The notes under the pieces were generated by a model, which had not been told where the DNA came from, made no database searches, and worked only from the letters and a program-made list of their open reading frames with translations. This document shows, in pieces, positions 27,441-36,775 of a stretch of DNA of 64,000 bases. A program made the position numbers and the translations under genes. This DNA comes from an uncultured Spirochaetia bacterium. GTDB taxonomy: Bacteria > Spirochaetota > Brachyspiria > Brachyspirales > Brachyspiraceae. The stretch is from NCBI GenBank assembly GCA_947040495.1, contig CAMRBQ010000004.1:1-64000 (forward strand), read 5' to 3'. Numbering within the stretch: the first letter of the stretch is position 1; each line of letters starts with the position of its first letter.

Positions 27441-30400
27441 TTATGCATTTTGTAGGCTTATCTTTAAAAGAGATCGAATTCCTTCATGCGTGCTATTAAT
27501 AAAATTACTATTAGCATTCACACAATATTTATTGCCCAAAGATAAAGCTACAGCCCCATTATCATCAACAAGATTTACAACAACAGGACAAAGACCAGGG
27601 TGCTTTTCTATTGTATCTTGCAGACAATGTAAGTCCATATCATCGAATGTTTTCTTTAATAAATGTATTAAAATATATTTAGCATTATTATCAAGGCTGA
27701 TATTTTGCATATTTGAGTTCATGGCACTATCATATAAATTATTATCTATATTAGAGTTTGTATTATTGGAAATATTTTCTTTGTTATCATGTTTATTAGA
27801 ATTATTATTTTTTGGAATTTTTATTTTTACTTTTTTATTTAGTATATCATTAAGCGTGTATATATTTAGAACGCTAGTAAATATTCTATCATTATATCTT
27901 GATTGTTCACGCCTGCCATGTATAAGTACAGCAATAGTTGGCATGCATATATATCTAAATTTAGTAATATTTTCGCCCATAATAAAAAATGCTTTTGTGC
28001 TAAACATATCCTCAGTATCGACAACAAACATAGGAGCACCTTTTTTTGTACTAGAATCTCGAGAGTTTGTTATGACACAAGGGACATAAAATTCCCCTTT
28101 ATCGGCTATATTATCGATATCGGCAAGCTTGTTATATTTTGATAAATCTAAGTTTGGATAATCGCTAAATATACTATATTTTAAATTAAAACCAACAGTT
28201 TCTAATTCATGTTCTCTTAATGTTGTATTATCATACTCCTCTTTTTTTGTTATAAATAATGATGAACTATCAATATTAGCAACACTATCAAAGAGCATAT
28301 TTTGCCCAGCTTTTGCTTCTGCTTGGAAACTAGAACCATATGCAATCATAGGCTCTATACTGTCTAATAAAGATTGGTTTGTATATCCAAGGCTAGAAAA
28401 TGCCCCAGATTTTATAAGTGCCTCATAGACTTTTTTATTAACAGTATGAGTATTAACCCTCTTCGCAAAATCCTCTATAGATTTGAATATACCATTCTTT
28501 TCTCTCTCTTGTTCTATGCTAAGAGCAGCCTGATATCCAACACCTTTTATTGCATGGAGAGCATATACAATATTACCATCTCTTTGAGAGAACATAGCAG
28601 CCCCTTCTGTAACAGATGGATTTATAACTTCAATATTTTTTTCATGTATTTCGTTTAAATAAATTCTTATTTTATCTGTATCATCTATTACAGTATTTAA
28701 TAAAGCTATATAATATTCGAGCGGATAATGTGCTTTTAGATATGCTTGATGATAGGCAATTATAGCATAACATACAGAGTGAGATTTATTAAAACCATAT
28801 TCACCAAATCCACGCATCATATTATATATTTCTGAAAGCATTTTTTTATCATAGCCAGATGCAAGCCCACCAGAGATAAAATCTGCTTCAAGTTTATCCA
28901 TCATATCAATTTTCTTTTTACCCATAGCTTTACGTAGCTCATCTGCCTTTCCCGGGGTAAATCCTCCAAGTACACGGCTTATACCCATGATTTGCTCTTG
29001 ATATATTAATACACCTTGTGTCTCTTCTAATACGGGCTTTAAATTAGCATGTGGATATGTGATAGGTTCTCTTTTATTTTTTCTATCAGCATATGATTTA
29101 CCCATTCCGCAGCTTAATGGACCTGGGCGATATAATGCAACAGCAGATACCAAATCACTAAACTCTGTAGGTGCTATATCAGTAAGTAGATTCCTCATTC
29201 CATCGCTTTCAAATTGGAATATCCCCATAGTATTTGCTTCTCTAAATAATTCAAATACCTTATTATCATTCATAGATACTTCATCCATGTTGATTTCTAT
29301 ATTATGATATTCTTTGATATTTTTTATAGAATCTTTTATTAATCTTAGATTCTTGATACCCAAAAAATCAATCTTTATAAGACCAACACTTTCAATATGT
29401 TCCATCTCATATTGGCATGCTCTATTGCCTGTTTTAGAATCTTGATATATAGGGGCACATTCTATAATAGGTCTATCAGCAATAACAACACCAGCGGCAT
29501 GTAGTCCAACACTTCTAACAAGCCCTTCTAGTTTTAATGCAGTACTATACATATCTTTTAATAGGCTGCTTTCATTTATAGCATCTCTAAATTCTTTTAT
29601 ATCCTCATAGGCATCACCTAGGCTTGATGAGTTTGGTAGCATTTTTGCAATTCTATCTGCTATAGCAAGTTCTATTTCCATTGCACGGCAGACATCACGT
29701 ATAACAGAGCGACCATGTAATGTACTAAACGTAGTTATTTGAGAGACATTATTTTCACCATATTTATCTTTAACATATTGTATAATTTCATCACGTCTAT
29801 CATCTTGAAAATCGATGTCTATATCGGGCATACTTAATCTGTCTGGATTTAAGAATCTTTCAAATAGTAAATTATATTGAAGTGGGTTTACATCTGTAAT
29901 ACCAGTAGCATATGAAACAATAGAGCCTGCTGCACTACCACGACCGGGGCCTACGCTTATATCAATACTTTTAGCATAGTTAATAAAATCTTGAACGATT
30001 AAAAAATATCCCTCAAAGCCCATCTTACCAATCACAGATAATTCCATATCAAGTCTATCTAACATTTCTTGGCTTATATTATTATCAAATCTTTTATTAA
30101 GCCCATCAATACATAATTTTCTTAATGTTGTAGCCTCTGTTTCGCCATCATGCATAGGATATTTTGGCATGAAATATTTTTTTGTTAGTATATCTAAGTC
30201 GCGGCATTTTTCAGCAATATTAACAGTATTTAGAAATGCATTATTCATCTTTGGAAATTTTTCTCTCATTTCCTCTTCGCTTTTTAGATAAAATTCATCA
30301 CTTCCAAATCGCATTCTATTTTTATTTGATATTGTCGATTTTGTTTGCACAGCTAAAAGGATATCATGTGAATGGCTATCACTACGCTCTACATAATGCA

Positions 30401-31076
30401 CATCATTTGTTACAACAGTTTGTATACCATTTTCTTTTGCCAATTTGAATAATGATGCATTAATTTGCCTTTGATTTAATATATTTTGGTCTTGTAGTTC
30501 TATATAAAAATCATCACCAAATATAGATTGATAATATTTGGCTAATTTATCAGCACCACTATAGTCATTCATCCTTATACAAGTAGGGATTTCGCCACCA
30601 ATACAAGCACTTAAAGCAATTATTCCTTTGTTATATTTTTCTATAAGTTCATGGTCTATACGTGGTTTATAATAGAAGCCCTCAGTATAACCAAATGATA
30701 CAAGTTTTTTTAAATTATCATAACCTTCTTTATCTTTTGCAAGTAGCACTAAATGTAAGGCACTTTTACCTTCTCGACTATCTGCTTTTTTATCAAATCT
30801 ACTTTTTGGAGCAACGTATACTTCACAACCAATAATAGGTGTAATATTTTTTGCTTTTGCTTCCATATAAAATTCTATAGCACCAAACATATTGCCATGA
30901 TCTGTTATTGCAATAGCTGGCATTTGTAGCTCTATAGCTTTATCGATGAGACCAATAGAAAGTAATTTCTTTTCTCTTTTTTTATCTTTATTTGCTTTAC
31001 TATAGCATGATTTTATACGTGAAGCACCATCTAATATTGAATATTGAGTATGAACATGCAAGTGAACAAAAGCCAT
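27441..31076 (-). CDS. dnaE: DNA polymerase III alpha subunit
   Basis: DnaE is the replicative polymerase. The 1211-residue protein has the PHP domain first (HVHTQYSILDGASRI, TDHGNMFG). The polymerase core follows, with GPGRGSAAGSIVSYATGIT, the catalytic PDIDIDFQDDRRDEI and later FVKNKSHS-like FNKSHSVCYA. A helix-hairpin-helix region and a C-terminal OB domain complete it. An Asn-rich low-complexity insert at about residues 1090-1131 interrupts the C-terminal region. It is monocistronic and lies on the - strand, against the local trend. The frame is intact over 3.6 kb, which argues against a high error rate in the sequence. Confidence 0.97.
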   Translation of the reverse strand: MAFVHLHVHTQYSILDGASRIKSCYSKANKDKKREKKLLSIGLIDKAIELQMPAIAITDHGNMFGAIEFYMEAKAKNITPIIGCEVYVAPKSRFDKKADSREGKSALHLVLLAKDKEGYDNLKKLVSFGYTEGFYYKPRIDHELIEKYNKGIIALSACIGGEIPTCIRMNDYSGADKLAKYYQSIFGDDFYIELQDQNILNQRQINASLFKLAKENGIQTVVTNDVHYVERSDSHSHDILLAVQTKSTISNKNRMRFGSDEFYLKSEEEMREKFPKMNNAFLNTVNIAEKCRDLDILTKKYFMPKYPMHDGETEATTLRKLCIDGLNKRFDNNISQEMLDRLDMELSVIGKMGFEGYFLIVQDFINYAKSIDISVGPGRGSAAGSIVSYATGITDVNPLQYNLLFERFLNPDRLSMPDIDIDFQDDRRDEIIQYVKDKYGENNVSQITTFSTLHGRSVIRDVCRAMEIELAIADRIAKMLPNSSSLGDAYEDIKEFRDAINESSLLKDMYSTALKLEGLVRSVGLHAAGVVIADRPIIECAPIYQDSKTGNRACQYEMEHIESVGLIKIDFLGIKNLRLIKDSIKNIKEYHNIEINMDEVSMNDNKVFELFREANTMGIFQFESDGMRNLLTDIAPTEFSDLVSAVALYRPGPLSCGMGKSYADRKNKREPITYPHANLKPVLEETQGVLIYQEQIMGISRVLGGFTPGKADELRKAMGKKKIDMMDKLEADFISGGLASGYDKKMLSEIYNMMRGFGEYGFNKSHSVCYAIIAYHQAYLKAHYPLEYYIALLNTVIDDTDKIRIYLNEIHEKNIEVINPSVTEGAAMFSQRDGNIVYALHAIKGVGYQAALSIEQEREKNGIFKSIEDFAKRVNTHTVNKKVYEALIKSGAFSSLGYTNQSLLDSIEPMIAYGSSFQAEAKAGQNMLFDSVANIDSSSLFITKKEEYDNTTLREHELETVGFNLKYSIFSDYPNLDLSKYNKLADIDNIADKGEFYVPCVITNSRDSSTKKGAPMFVVDTEDMFSTKAFFIMGENITKFRYICMPTIAVLIHGRREQSRYNDRIFTSVLNIYTLNDILNKKVKIKIPKNNNSNKHDNKENISNNTNSNIDNNLYDSAMNSNMQNISLDNNAKYILIHLLKKTFDDMDLHCLQDTIEKHPGLCPVVVNLVDDNGAVALSLGNKYCVNANSNFINSTHEGIRSLLKISLQNA

Positions 31077-31398
31077 ATATTAACTCCACTCTATTTAGAT
31101 TATAATGTTATATCATACATATAAAAAATCAAATTTATATATATAAATATACGGTAATAATATCTTAAAAATACATTAAAATACATCAAAAATATATCAA
31201 CATAATTATATGTAAAATATTAAATATAAAAACTACATATAATTTTTATTTATGCTACATTTTGTATATAATAGAATAAATCTAATATTTTATATAAATT
31301 TGATTAAATATATAAATGAGTCTCTTTATACTACAGTTTAAATTTATATAAAATTAGTGTATATTGGATATTAGATAATGCAAAATAGGGATTATTTT
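31077..31398. other. Divergent intergenic region dnaE / oxidoreductase
   Basis: These 322 bases are almost all A/T and must hold both promoters. Several -10-like hexamers are present, for example TATACT near 31328, but none has a convincing -35 partner. No RNA structure or gene is evident. Confidence 0.4.
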
Positions 31399-32361
31399 AT
31401 GAATGAAAAAATAGTGATTGGAATAATAGGTTGTGGCAAGATGGGTCAATATCATATTAATGTTGTAAATCAAAGCCCATTTATAGAACTTTCTGGCATA
31501 TATGATTTAGATAAAGAGAAAGTAGAAGAATTATCAAAAAAACATGGCATAAATGCATTTCAAAGCATTGATAGTTTAATTGCAAATTCAGATGCAATTA
31601 TAATCGCCGCTCCAACCAAGTATCATTTTGAACTTTCTATGAAATGTTTGAGTGAAAATAAGCATGTCCTTGTAGAAAAGCCAATGGCGACATCTACAGA
31701 TGAAGCTAAGCAAATGGTTGCCCTTGCAAATGAAAAAAATCTAATATTTCAAGTTGGTCATGTTGAAAGGTTTAATGGTGCGGTACAAGAAATAAAAAAT
31801 ATTATTAAATCTCCTCGAATTATCGAAGCAAGGAGATTAGCCCCATTCAATCCAAGGATAAGTGATGCGGGTGTTGTCTTTGATTTAATGATACATGATA
31901 TAGATATTGTGCTTTCTCTTGTAAAAAGTAAACTTAAAAAAATTCATGCTATTGGTAAAAAAGTTAAAACAGATTTTGAAGATTCTGCTACATGTATACT
32001 TGAATTTGAGAGCAATACAATAGCTATTATTACATCAAGTAGAGTAACAGAGGAAAAAATACGTACACTTTCTATAAGTGATGAAGATGCATATTTAATC
32101 TTAGATTATGCAACTCAAGATATAACAATACATAGGCAATATGCTTCCCATACTACATTACATGGAAAAGAGGGGCTTAATTATAGCCAAGAGAGTGTTA
32201 TAGAACGTGTTATGATACATCGAGATAATCCGCTTAAACTTGAGATAGAACATTTTTCTAACTGTATATTAGGTAAAGATAGTCCGATAAGAAAGTTAGA
32301 AGAAGAGTTAGAAACACTTACTATAGCTCAGAATATTGTAGAGCAGATACATAGTGTATAA
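31399..32361 (+). CDS. Gfo/Idh/MocA-family oxidoreductase
   Basis: The protein (about 320 residues) has an N-terminal Rossmann fold with GIIGCGKMGQYH, then AAPTKYHFELSMKCLSENKHVLVEKPMA. The latter contains the EKP motif of the family, and the C-terminal alpha/beta substrate domain follows. It should be a cytoplasmic NAD(P)-dependent dehydrogenase acting on a sugar, inositol or nucleotide-sugar substrate, which the sequence alone cannot define. A longer frame starts at 31378. AGGG at 31387-31390 is spaced for ATG 31399, and the Rossmann motif begins soon after, so this start was chosen. Confidence 0.85.
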   Translation: MNEKIVIGIIGCGKMGQYHINVVNQSPFIELSGIYDLDKEKVEELSKKHGINAFQSIDSLIANSDAIIIAAPTKYHFELSMKCLSENKHVLVEKPMATSTDEAKQMVALANEKNLIFQVGHVERFNGAVQEIKNIIKSPRIIEARRLAPFNPRISDAGVVFDLMIHDIDIVLSLVKSKLKKIHAIGKKVKTDFEDSATCILEFESNTIAIITSSRVTEEKIRTLSISDEDAYLILDYATQDITIHRQYASHTTLHGKEGLNYSQESVIERVMIHRDNPLKLEIEHFSNCILGKDSPIRKLEEELETLTIAQNIVEQIHSV

Positions 32362-32412
32362 AAAGTTATAATAAAATAAATTATAAAAATAATATATTTT
32401 GGAGAAATATTT

Positions 32413-32958
32413 ATGAAAGAGCCTCATGATAAACGCATGCAAAAAACAGTCGATAGTCTAATTCATGATTTACAGGGTATAAGAACAGGCAGAGCTAATG
32501 CTGGTATACTCGATGGTGTACGTGTTGAAGCATATGGTACACTTTCACCTATTAAGCAAGTTGCTAGTATATCAACAAGTGATTCTAAGACTATAGTTGT
32601 ACAGCCATTTGATAAGGCATTAATTGGAGAGATAGAAAAAGCTATATTAAAAGCAGATTTAGGTTTTAATCCATATAATGATAATGGAATCATAAAAGTA
32701 CCTGTACCAGAGATAACACATGATAGAAGGGAAGACCTTAAAAAAGGGGTTCGTCATAGAGCAGAGGAGGCACGTGTATCTATCAGAAATATTAGGCGTG
32801 ATGAAAATACACATACAAAACAAGAATTAAAAGATAAAAACATAAGTGAAGATGATGGTAAAAAATTAGATAAAAAAATACAGGAAGATACTGATAAATT
32901 CATAAAAAAAATTGATGATTTAGCAAGTAATAAAGAAAAAGAATTAGATACAATATAG
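32413..32958 (+). CDS. frr: Ribosome recycling factor
   Basis: RRF splits post-termination ribosomes with EF-G. The 181-residue protein shows the family elements LIHDLQGIRTGRAN, VEAYGTLSPIKQVASIS, PFDKALIGEIEKAI and VRHRAEEARVSIRNIRRD. GGAG precedes the start at the right distance. It begins a compact frr-uppS-cdsA unit, a common bacterial order. Confidence 0.96.
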   Translation: MKEPHDKRMQKTVDSLIHDLQGIRTGRANAGILDGVRVEAYGTLSPIKQVASISTSDSKTIVVQPFDKALIGEIEKAILKADLGFNPYNDNGIIKVPVPEITHDRREDLKKGVRHRAEEARVSIRNIRRDENTHTKQELKDKNISEDDGKKLDKKIQEDTDKFIKKIDDLASNKEKELDTI

Positions 32959-32978
32959 GTTAAAATTATAAAAAATCT

Positions 32979-33704
32979 ATGTTAAATAAAACTGAAGATA
33001 AGATAAAACATGTTGCTATAATAATGGATGGCAATGGTCGCTGGGCAAAAGAGCATGGTAAAGATAGAAAATATGGCCATAGAGCGGGGGCACAAAATCT
33101 TATAGATATATCTGAAACATGTATTAAAAATAATATAGATTATCTTACAGTATATGCTTTTTCTACAGAGAATTGGAACAGACCAGAGGATGAAAAAAAA
33201 TCTTTATTTACTTTGCTAGAAGAATTTTATAAAAAAGAAATAAAACGTCTTATAAAAAATAATATAAAAATATGTCATATAGGGGATATTTCAAAATTTC
33301 CAGAGAGGACATATAATATTATAAAAAAAACAGAGGAAGAAACAAGGCAATACTTAGAGGGCAAAGATATAAAATTAACGATAACTATTGCTTTAAATTA
33401 TGGTTCTCGTGATGAATTATCTAGGTCGATAAAAAATATATGTTTAGATTTTGATAAGGGGATAATAACTACTGATGATATAGATGAAAATCTTATATTG
33501 AGATACTTAGATACAAATGATATACCAGAGCCTGATTTATTAATTAGAACATCTGGTGAGTATAGGCTGAGTAATTTTTTGCTTTATCAAATAGCTTATA
33601 CAGAATTATATTTCACCGATATATACTGGCCTGATTTTTCTGAAGAAGAATTTATAAAGGCTATTGAAAATTATAAAAAACGTAAAAGAAGGTTTGGGGG
33701 ATAA
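32979..33704 (+). CDS. uppS: Isoprenyl (undecaprenyl) diphosphate synthase
   Basis: This cis-prenyltransferase makes the C55 lipid carrier for peptidoglycan and other surface polymers. The 241-residue protein has the diphosphate-binding IIMDGNGRWAKEHG near residue 15, the HRAGAQNL segment, YAFSTENWNRP near 65 and the C-terminal PDLLIRTSGEYRLSNFLLYQIAYTE region. All catalytic landmarks are present. It sits 20 bases after frr and three bases before cdsA. Confidence 0.95.
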   Translation: MLNKTEDKIKHVAIIMDGNGRWAKEHGKDRKYGHRAGAQNLIDISETCIKNNIDYLTVYAFSTENWNRPEDEKKSLFTLLEEFYKKEIKRLIKNNIKICHIGDISKFPERTYNIIKKTEEETRQYLEGKDIKLTITIALNYGSRDELSRSIKNICLDFDKGIITTDDIDENLILRYLDTNDIPEPDLLIRTSGEYRLSNFLLYQIAYTELYFTDIYWPDFSEEEFIKAIENYKKRKRRFGG

Positions 33705-33707
33705 CAA

Positions 33708-34616
33708 ATGAAAAAGCGTGTAATACAGGCAATTTTTTTTATACCATTTTACTCATGTATTTTGTTTATAGATGTTTTAATACCAGTATTTAATTTATTT
33801 ATACTTGCTGTATCGCTAGTAATAGTATGGGAAATATTACATATGGCTGATATAGATAGATATGGTGATAGAAGAACTATTATAACAACTATGATATTTA
33901 TGGTTTTTGCATATATTGTTACAGTTTGTGGCAAAAATCTTTTTACAAATTTGGATTTTTCGCCATTATATACAATTACAAAATATGAATATCGATATAT
34001 GCAATTTGCGATGTGGCTTTCGATATTATTAATAACATTATTATTTATTGTTAATATCTTTGAAAAAAATACTAATTTTCAAAATCATAGTAGAGCAATA
34101 TTTACAGCATTATTTGCCTTCACATATGCGGGTATTTGTTTTTGGCATTTCCCTCTATTGAGAACAGCTCCTATGGGAAAATATAATATTTTAATTATAC
34201 ATTTATGTGCATGGCTTGCTGACACAGGCGGTTATATAATAGGTTCAAAATTTGGTAAACATAAACTTCTTCATACACCATCACCAAATAAAAGTGTTGA
34301 AGGATTTTTTGGGATGTTTATTTTTTCAATACCAGCTGTTTTAGGTATACATTATCTTGCTACAACAGGAAAACTTACATTTATGTTGGGGGAGCAAATT
34401 CCTAACTATTCATTAACAACTATGATTATACTTACTATAATATTTACAATGACAGGATTTTTGGGAGATATGGCTGAAAGTTTGATTAAACGTGCTTATA
34501 ACAAAAAAGATTCTGGCTCTTTATTTCCAGGGCATGGTGGGGTATTCGATATATTTGATAGTGTCATTCTTACAATGCCGATAGCATATTATATTTTTAT
34601 ATTACTAACATATTAG
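33708..34616 (+). CDS. cdsA: Phosphatidate cytidylyltransferase
   Basis: CdsA makes CDP-diacylglycerol from phosphatidate and CTP at the inner membrane. The 302-residue protein has about eight membrane helices and the C-terminal signature SLIKRAYNKKDSGSLFPGHGG followed by FDIFDS. The family pattern ends in D-R-x-D, and here the Arg is Ile, an unusual change in a metal-binding motif; the other residues are kept. It follows uppS by three bases and ends the unit. The leftward redox-island gene converges on it. Confidence 0.92.
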   Translation: MKKRVIQAIFFIPFYSCILFIDVLIPVFNLFILAVSLVIVWEILHMADIDRYGDRRTIITTMIFMVFAYIVTVCGKNLFTNLDFSPLYTITKYEYRYMQFAMWLSILLITLLFIVNIFEKNTNFQNHSRAIFTALFAFTYAGICFWHFPLLRTAPMGKYNILIIHLCAWLADTGGYIIGSKFGKHKLLHTPSPNKSVEGFFGMFIFSIPAVLGIHYLATTGKLTFMLGEQIPNYSLTTMIILTIIFTMTGFLGDMAESLIKRAYNKKDSGSLFPGHGGVFDIFDSVILTMPIAYYIFILLTY

Positions 34617-34654
34617 GCTAGCAATATAAAAATATAATTTATTTTAAAGAGCTA

Positions 34655-35599
34655 TTATTTTTGCTCTAATCCATTATCTTTTAATGTTGCTTTATACGAA
34701 GAGATATTTGTATAAAGATCATTTGCAAATGAATTTTTAATACTTTGTTTTTTCATTTGTATAATTTGGAATATAAGAACTCCAATATTTACAGATAATG
34801 ATGCTATACTCAATACAAGCATGGCATTTGGATTATTTGTTGATTTAACTGCAAATTGTGAAGAGCTTGCAAAAGCTGGAATAGTCAATGTGAACATAGC
34901 ATATAATGCTAAAGTTTGTGCACGATGTTGTAGCCAGACACCCTTCTTAATAAAAAATGAAGCAATCATTGCTGTTATTACAAGCAAGGTTCCCGCATAA
35001 AAAGAACGGTCTGAAATTGAATTATAACAATATGATGCATTCCATAGACTATAAGCAATTATCCAAAACCAAAGCATATCAGGCCATACAAGGTCACGGC
35101 TCTTTGTGTTTGCAATTTTTATACCTAGCCAACCTGTAATAGTAATTATACTAATAATACCAGCTATGGCATTAATAATATTCCATGAACCACCCATCAT
35201 TGTAAGACCATTTTCAACAACTTTTAGACCATTAAAATTTGCATATACTTCATAATCACGATAGACAGCTTCTAAAATATTAAATGAAAGTATTGCGGCA
35301 GGAAATATAAACATAAATTTTGAGCCTTCAAGTCTTTTAATATGTCTAATAGCCATAAATCCAATAATACCTAAAAGTGCTGAGTATGTCTTTACCCATG
35401 CAAACCAATAACCAGAAGTTGAGCCCTCGCCCGCTGTTTTTGGCCATACAAAAATAGTAAGTATAATTGGCAAGAGAATATATATACCTATTGATAAATA
35501 TTTTGATCTACGGGTAATCTCATTTAGGAGTAGTAATACTCCAATGACAAGAGCCGCCATAAGTAATGTTGTAACTGGGATTTTTTCATAAAAGAACAT
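34655..35599 (-). CDS. Multi-pass membrane protein (DUF5692-like) of the redox island
   Basis: The 314-residue protein has about nine membrane helices and a short polar C terminus. A central motif (LWFWIIAYSLWNASYCYNS) is shared with the broken gene at 38326-39108, so the two are paralogues. I associate the family with DUF5692, but only from memory. It may be the membrane partner of the flavin reductase encoded directly upstream, 12 bases away. GAGG before the start supports ATG at 35599. The frame is intact. No heme or quinone motif can be proven. Confidence 0.6.
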   Translation of the reverse strand: MFFYEKIPVTTLLMAALVIGVLLLLNEITRRSKYLSIGIYILLPIILTIFVWPKTAGEGSTSGYWFAWVKTYSALLGIIGFMAIRHIKRLEGSKFMFIFPAAILSFNILEAVYRDYEVYANFNGLKVVENGLTMMGGSWNIINAIAGIISIITITGWLGIKIANTKSRDLVWPDMLWFWIIAYSLWNASYCYNSISDRSFYAGTLLVITAMIASFFIKKGVWLQHRAQTLALYAMFTLTIPAFASSSQFAVKSTNNPNAMLVLSIASLSVNIGVLIFQIIQMKKQSIKNSFANDLYTNISSYKATLKDNGLEQK

Positions 35600-35611
35600 G
35601 GGAACCTCGCT

Positions 35612-36775
35612 TTATAATCTTATTTCTACATTTGAAATTGGATAGGCTTTACAAGAATGTATATATCCAAATTTAGTATCCGTAAGCCTCAATGCAACTC
35701 CACGAGGCATGAACACTTTACCGCTTATAAGCTTGATACGACATAGACTACATTCGCCACTTCTACAACATACATTTATACGAATATTTTCTCGTTCCAG
35801 TGAAGTAAGTATAGATTCGTTTGCTTTTGCATTAATTACTTTATCACCGATAGTTATTTTGAATGTTTCATTGCCAATGAGTTCTTTTGGCCAGCCTTCC
35901 TCATTTTGTATATCTTGACGAGAGCCAAATACTTCTCTTCGAATATGATTATGTGGTGTGTTTAATAATTGCAATGCTTTCATACAGAAGTCAGTCATTA
36001 TCTGTGGTCCGCATAAATAAAAAGTATAATCGTTTACATTTCCGATTAATTCTTTGATACATTTGTCATCAATAAAGCCTGTCTTACATTTACAATCTTT
36101 GTTAGGCTCTGATAATACTAAATGATAGTTGAAATTAGAATGAGTTTTTCCTAACTTAGTTAGTTCATCATTAAAAATAGCTATGTCTTCGCTACGACTA
36201 CCATAAATTAAATGTATTTCACGGTCAGCACCGCTTTCAACAATCTCTTTTGTCATACTCATAAATGGAGTAATTCCACTACCACCAGCAAGAAATACAG
36301 ATTTTCTCTTATGAAAAATAGGGTTATAATGAAATGTCCCAGCAGGCCCGTTAGCTTTAAAAACATCACCGATTTTTACTTTATCTAGGAAATAGTCGGA
36401 TATAAACCCCGCAGGAATTTTTGCAACTGTGATTTCATAATATGCACGTTGTTTAGGACTACTTGAAATACTATATGGACGACTTGTACGAATACCATCA
36501 ATTTCAATAAATATATTAATATATTGCCCCGCTTGAAAAACAGGCAAATATCCATTTGTAGATATAAGACGAATTGTTTTTGCAATGTTTGTTTCATTAG
36601 TAATTTCTAAGACTTTCAAATAGAGTCTTTGAGGATGTATTTTATTTATAATGTCCCTTGTTTGAAAACGATCGGCAGCATAATCACGACCATTGCGTGT
36701 GCCTACCATACGGTCAAGTAAAACATCGGGACCATTTACCATTGAGCTTATAATTGTGTCTTTTAAACTTGGCAT
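35612..36775 (-). CDS. Flavin reductase with C-terminal [2Fe-2S] domain
   Basis: The 387-residue protein is a ferredoxin-NADP reductase-type flavoprotein fused to a plant-type ferredoxin. RPYS at 99-102 binds FAD, GGSGITP at 164-170 and FYLCGPQIM near 253 bind NAD(P)H. Cysteines 337, 342, 345 and 375 form the C-X4-C-X2-C-X29-C iron-sulfur site. The first 45 residues are an extension without assigned function. Electrons would flow from NAD(P)H through FAD to the cluster and on to a partner. Its start overlaps the stop of the neighbouring flavoprotein gene by one base. It is intact, unlike that neighbour. Confidence 0.85.
   Translation of the reverse strand: MPSLKDTIISSMVNGPDVLLDRMVGTRNGRDYAADRFQTRDIINKIHPQRLYLKVLEITNETNIAKTIRLISTNGYLPVFQAGQYINIFIEIDGIRTSRPYSISSSPKQRAYYEITVAKIPAGFISDYFLDKVKIGDVFKANGPAGTFHYNPIFHKRKSVFLAGGSGITPFMSMTKEIVESGADREIHLIYGSRSEDIAIFNDELTKLGKTHSNFNYHLVLSEPNKDCKCKTGFIDDKCIKELIGNVNDYTFYLCGPQIMTDFCMKALQLLNTPHNHIRREVFGSRQDIQNEEGWPKELIGNETFKITIGDKVINAKANESILTSLERENIRINVCCRSGECSLCRIKLISGKVFMPRGVALRLTDTKFGYIHSCKAYPISNVEIRL

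Noticed and set aside
27490-28089. 199-residue open frame on the + strand
   Set aside because: It lies entirely within dnaE on the opposite strand; dnaE motifs are clear and this frame has none.
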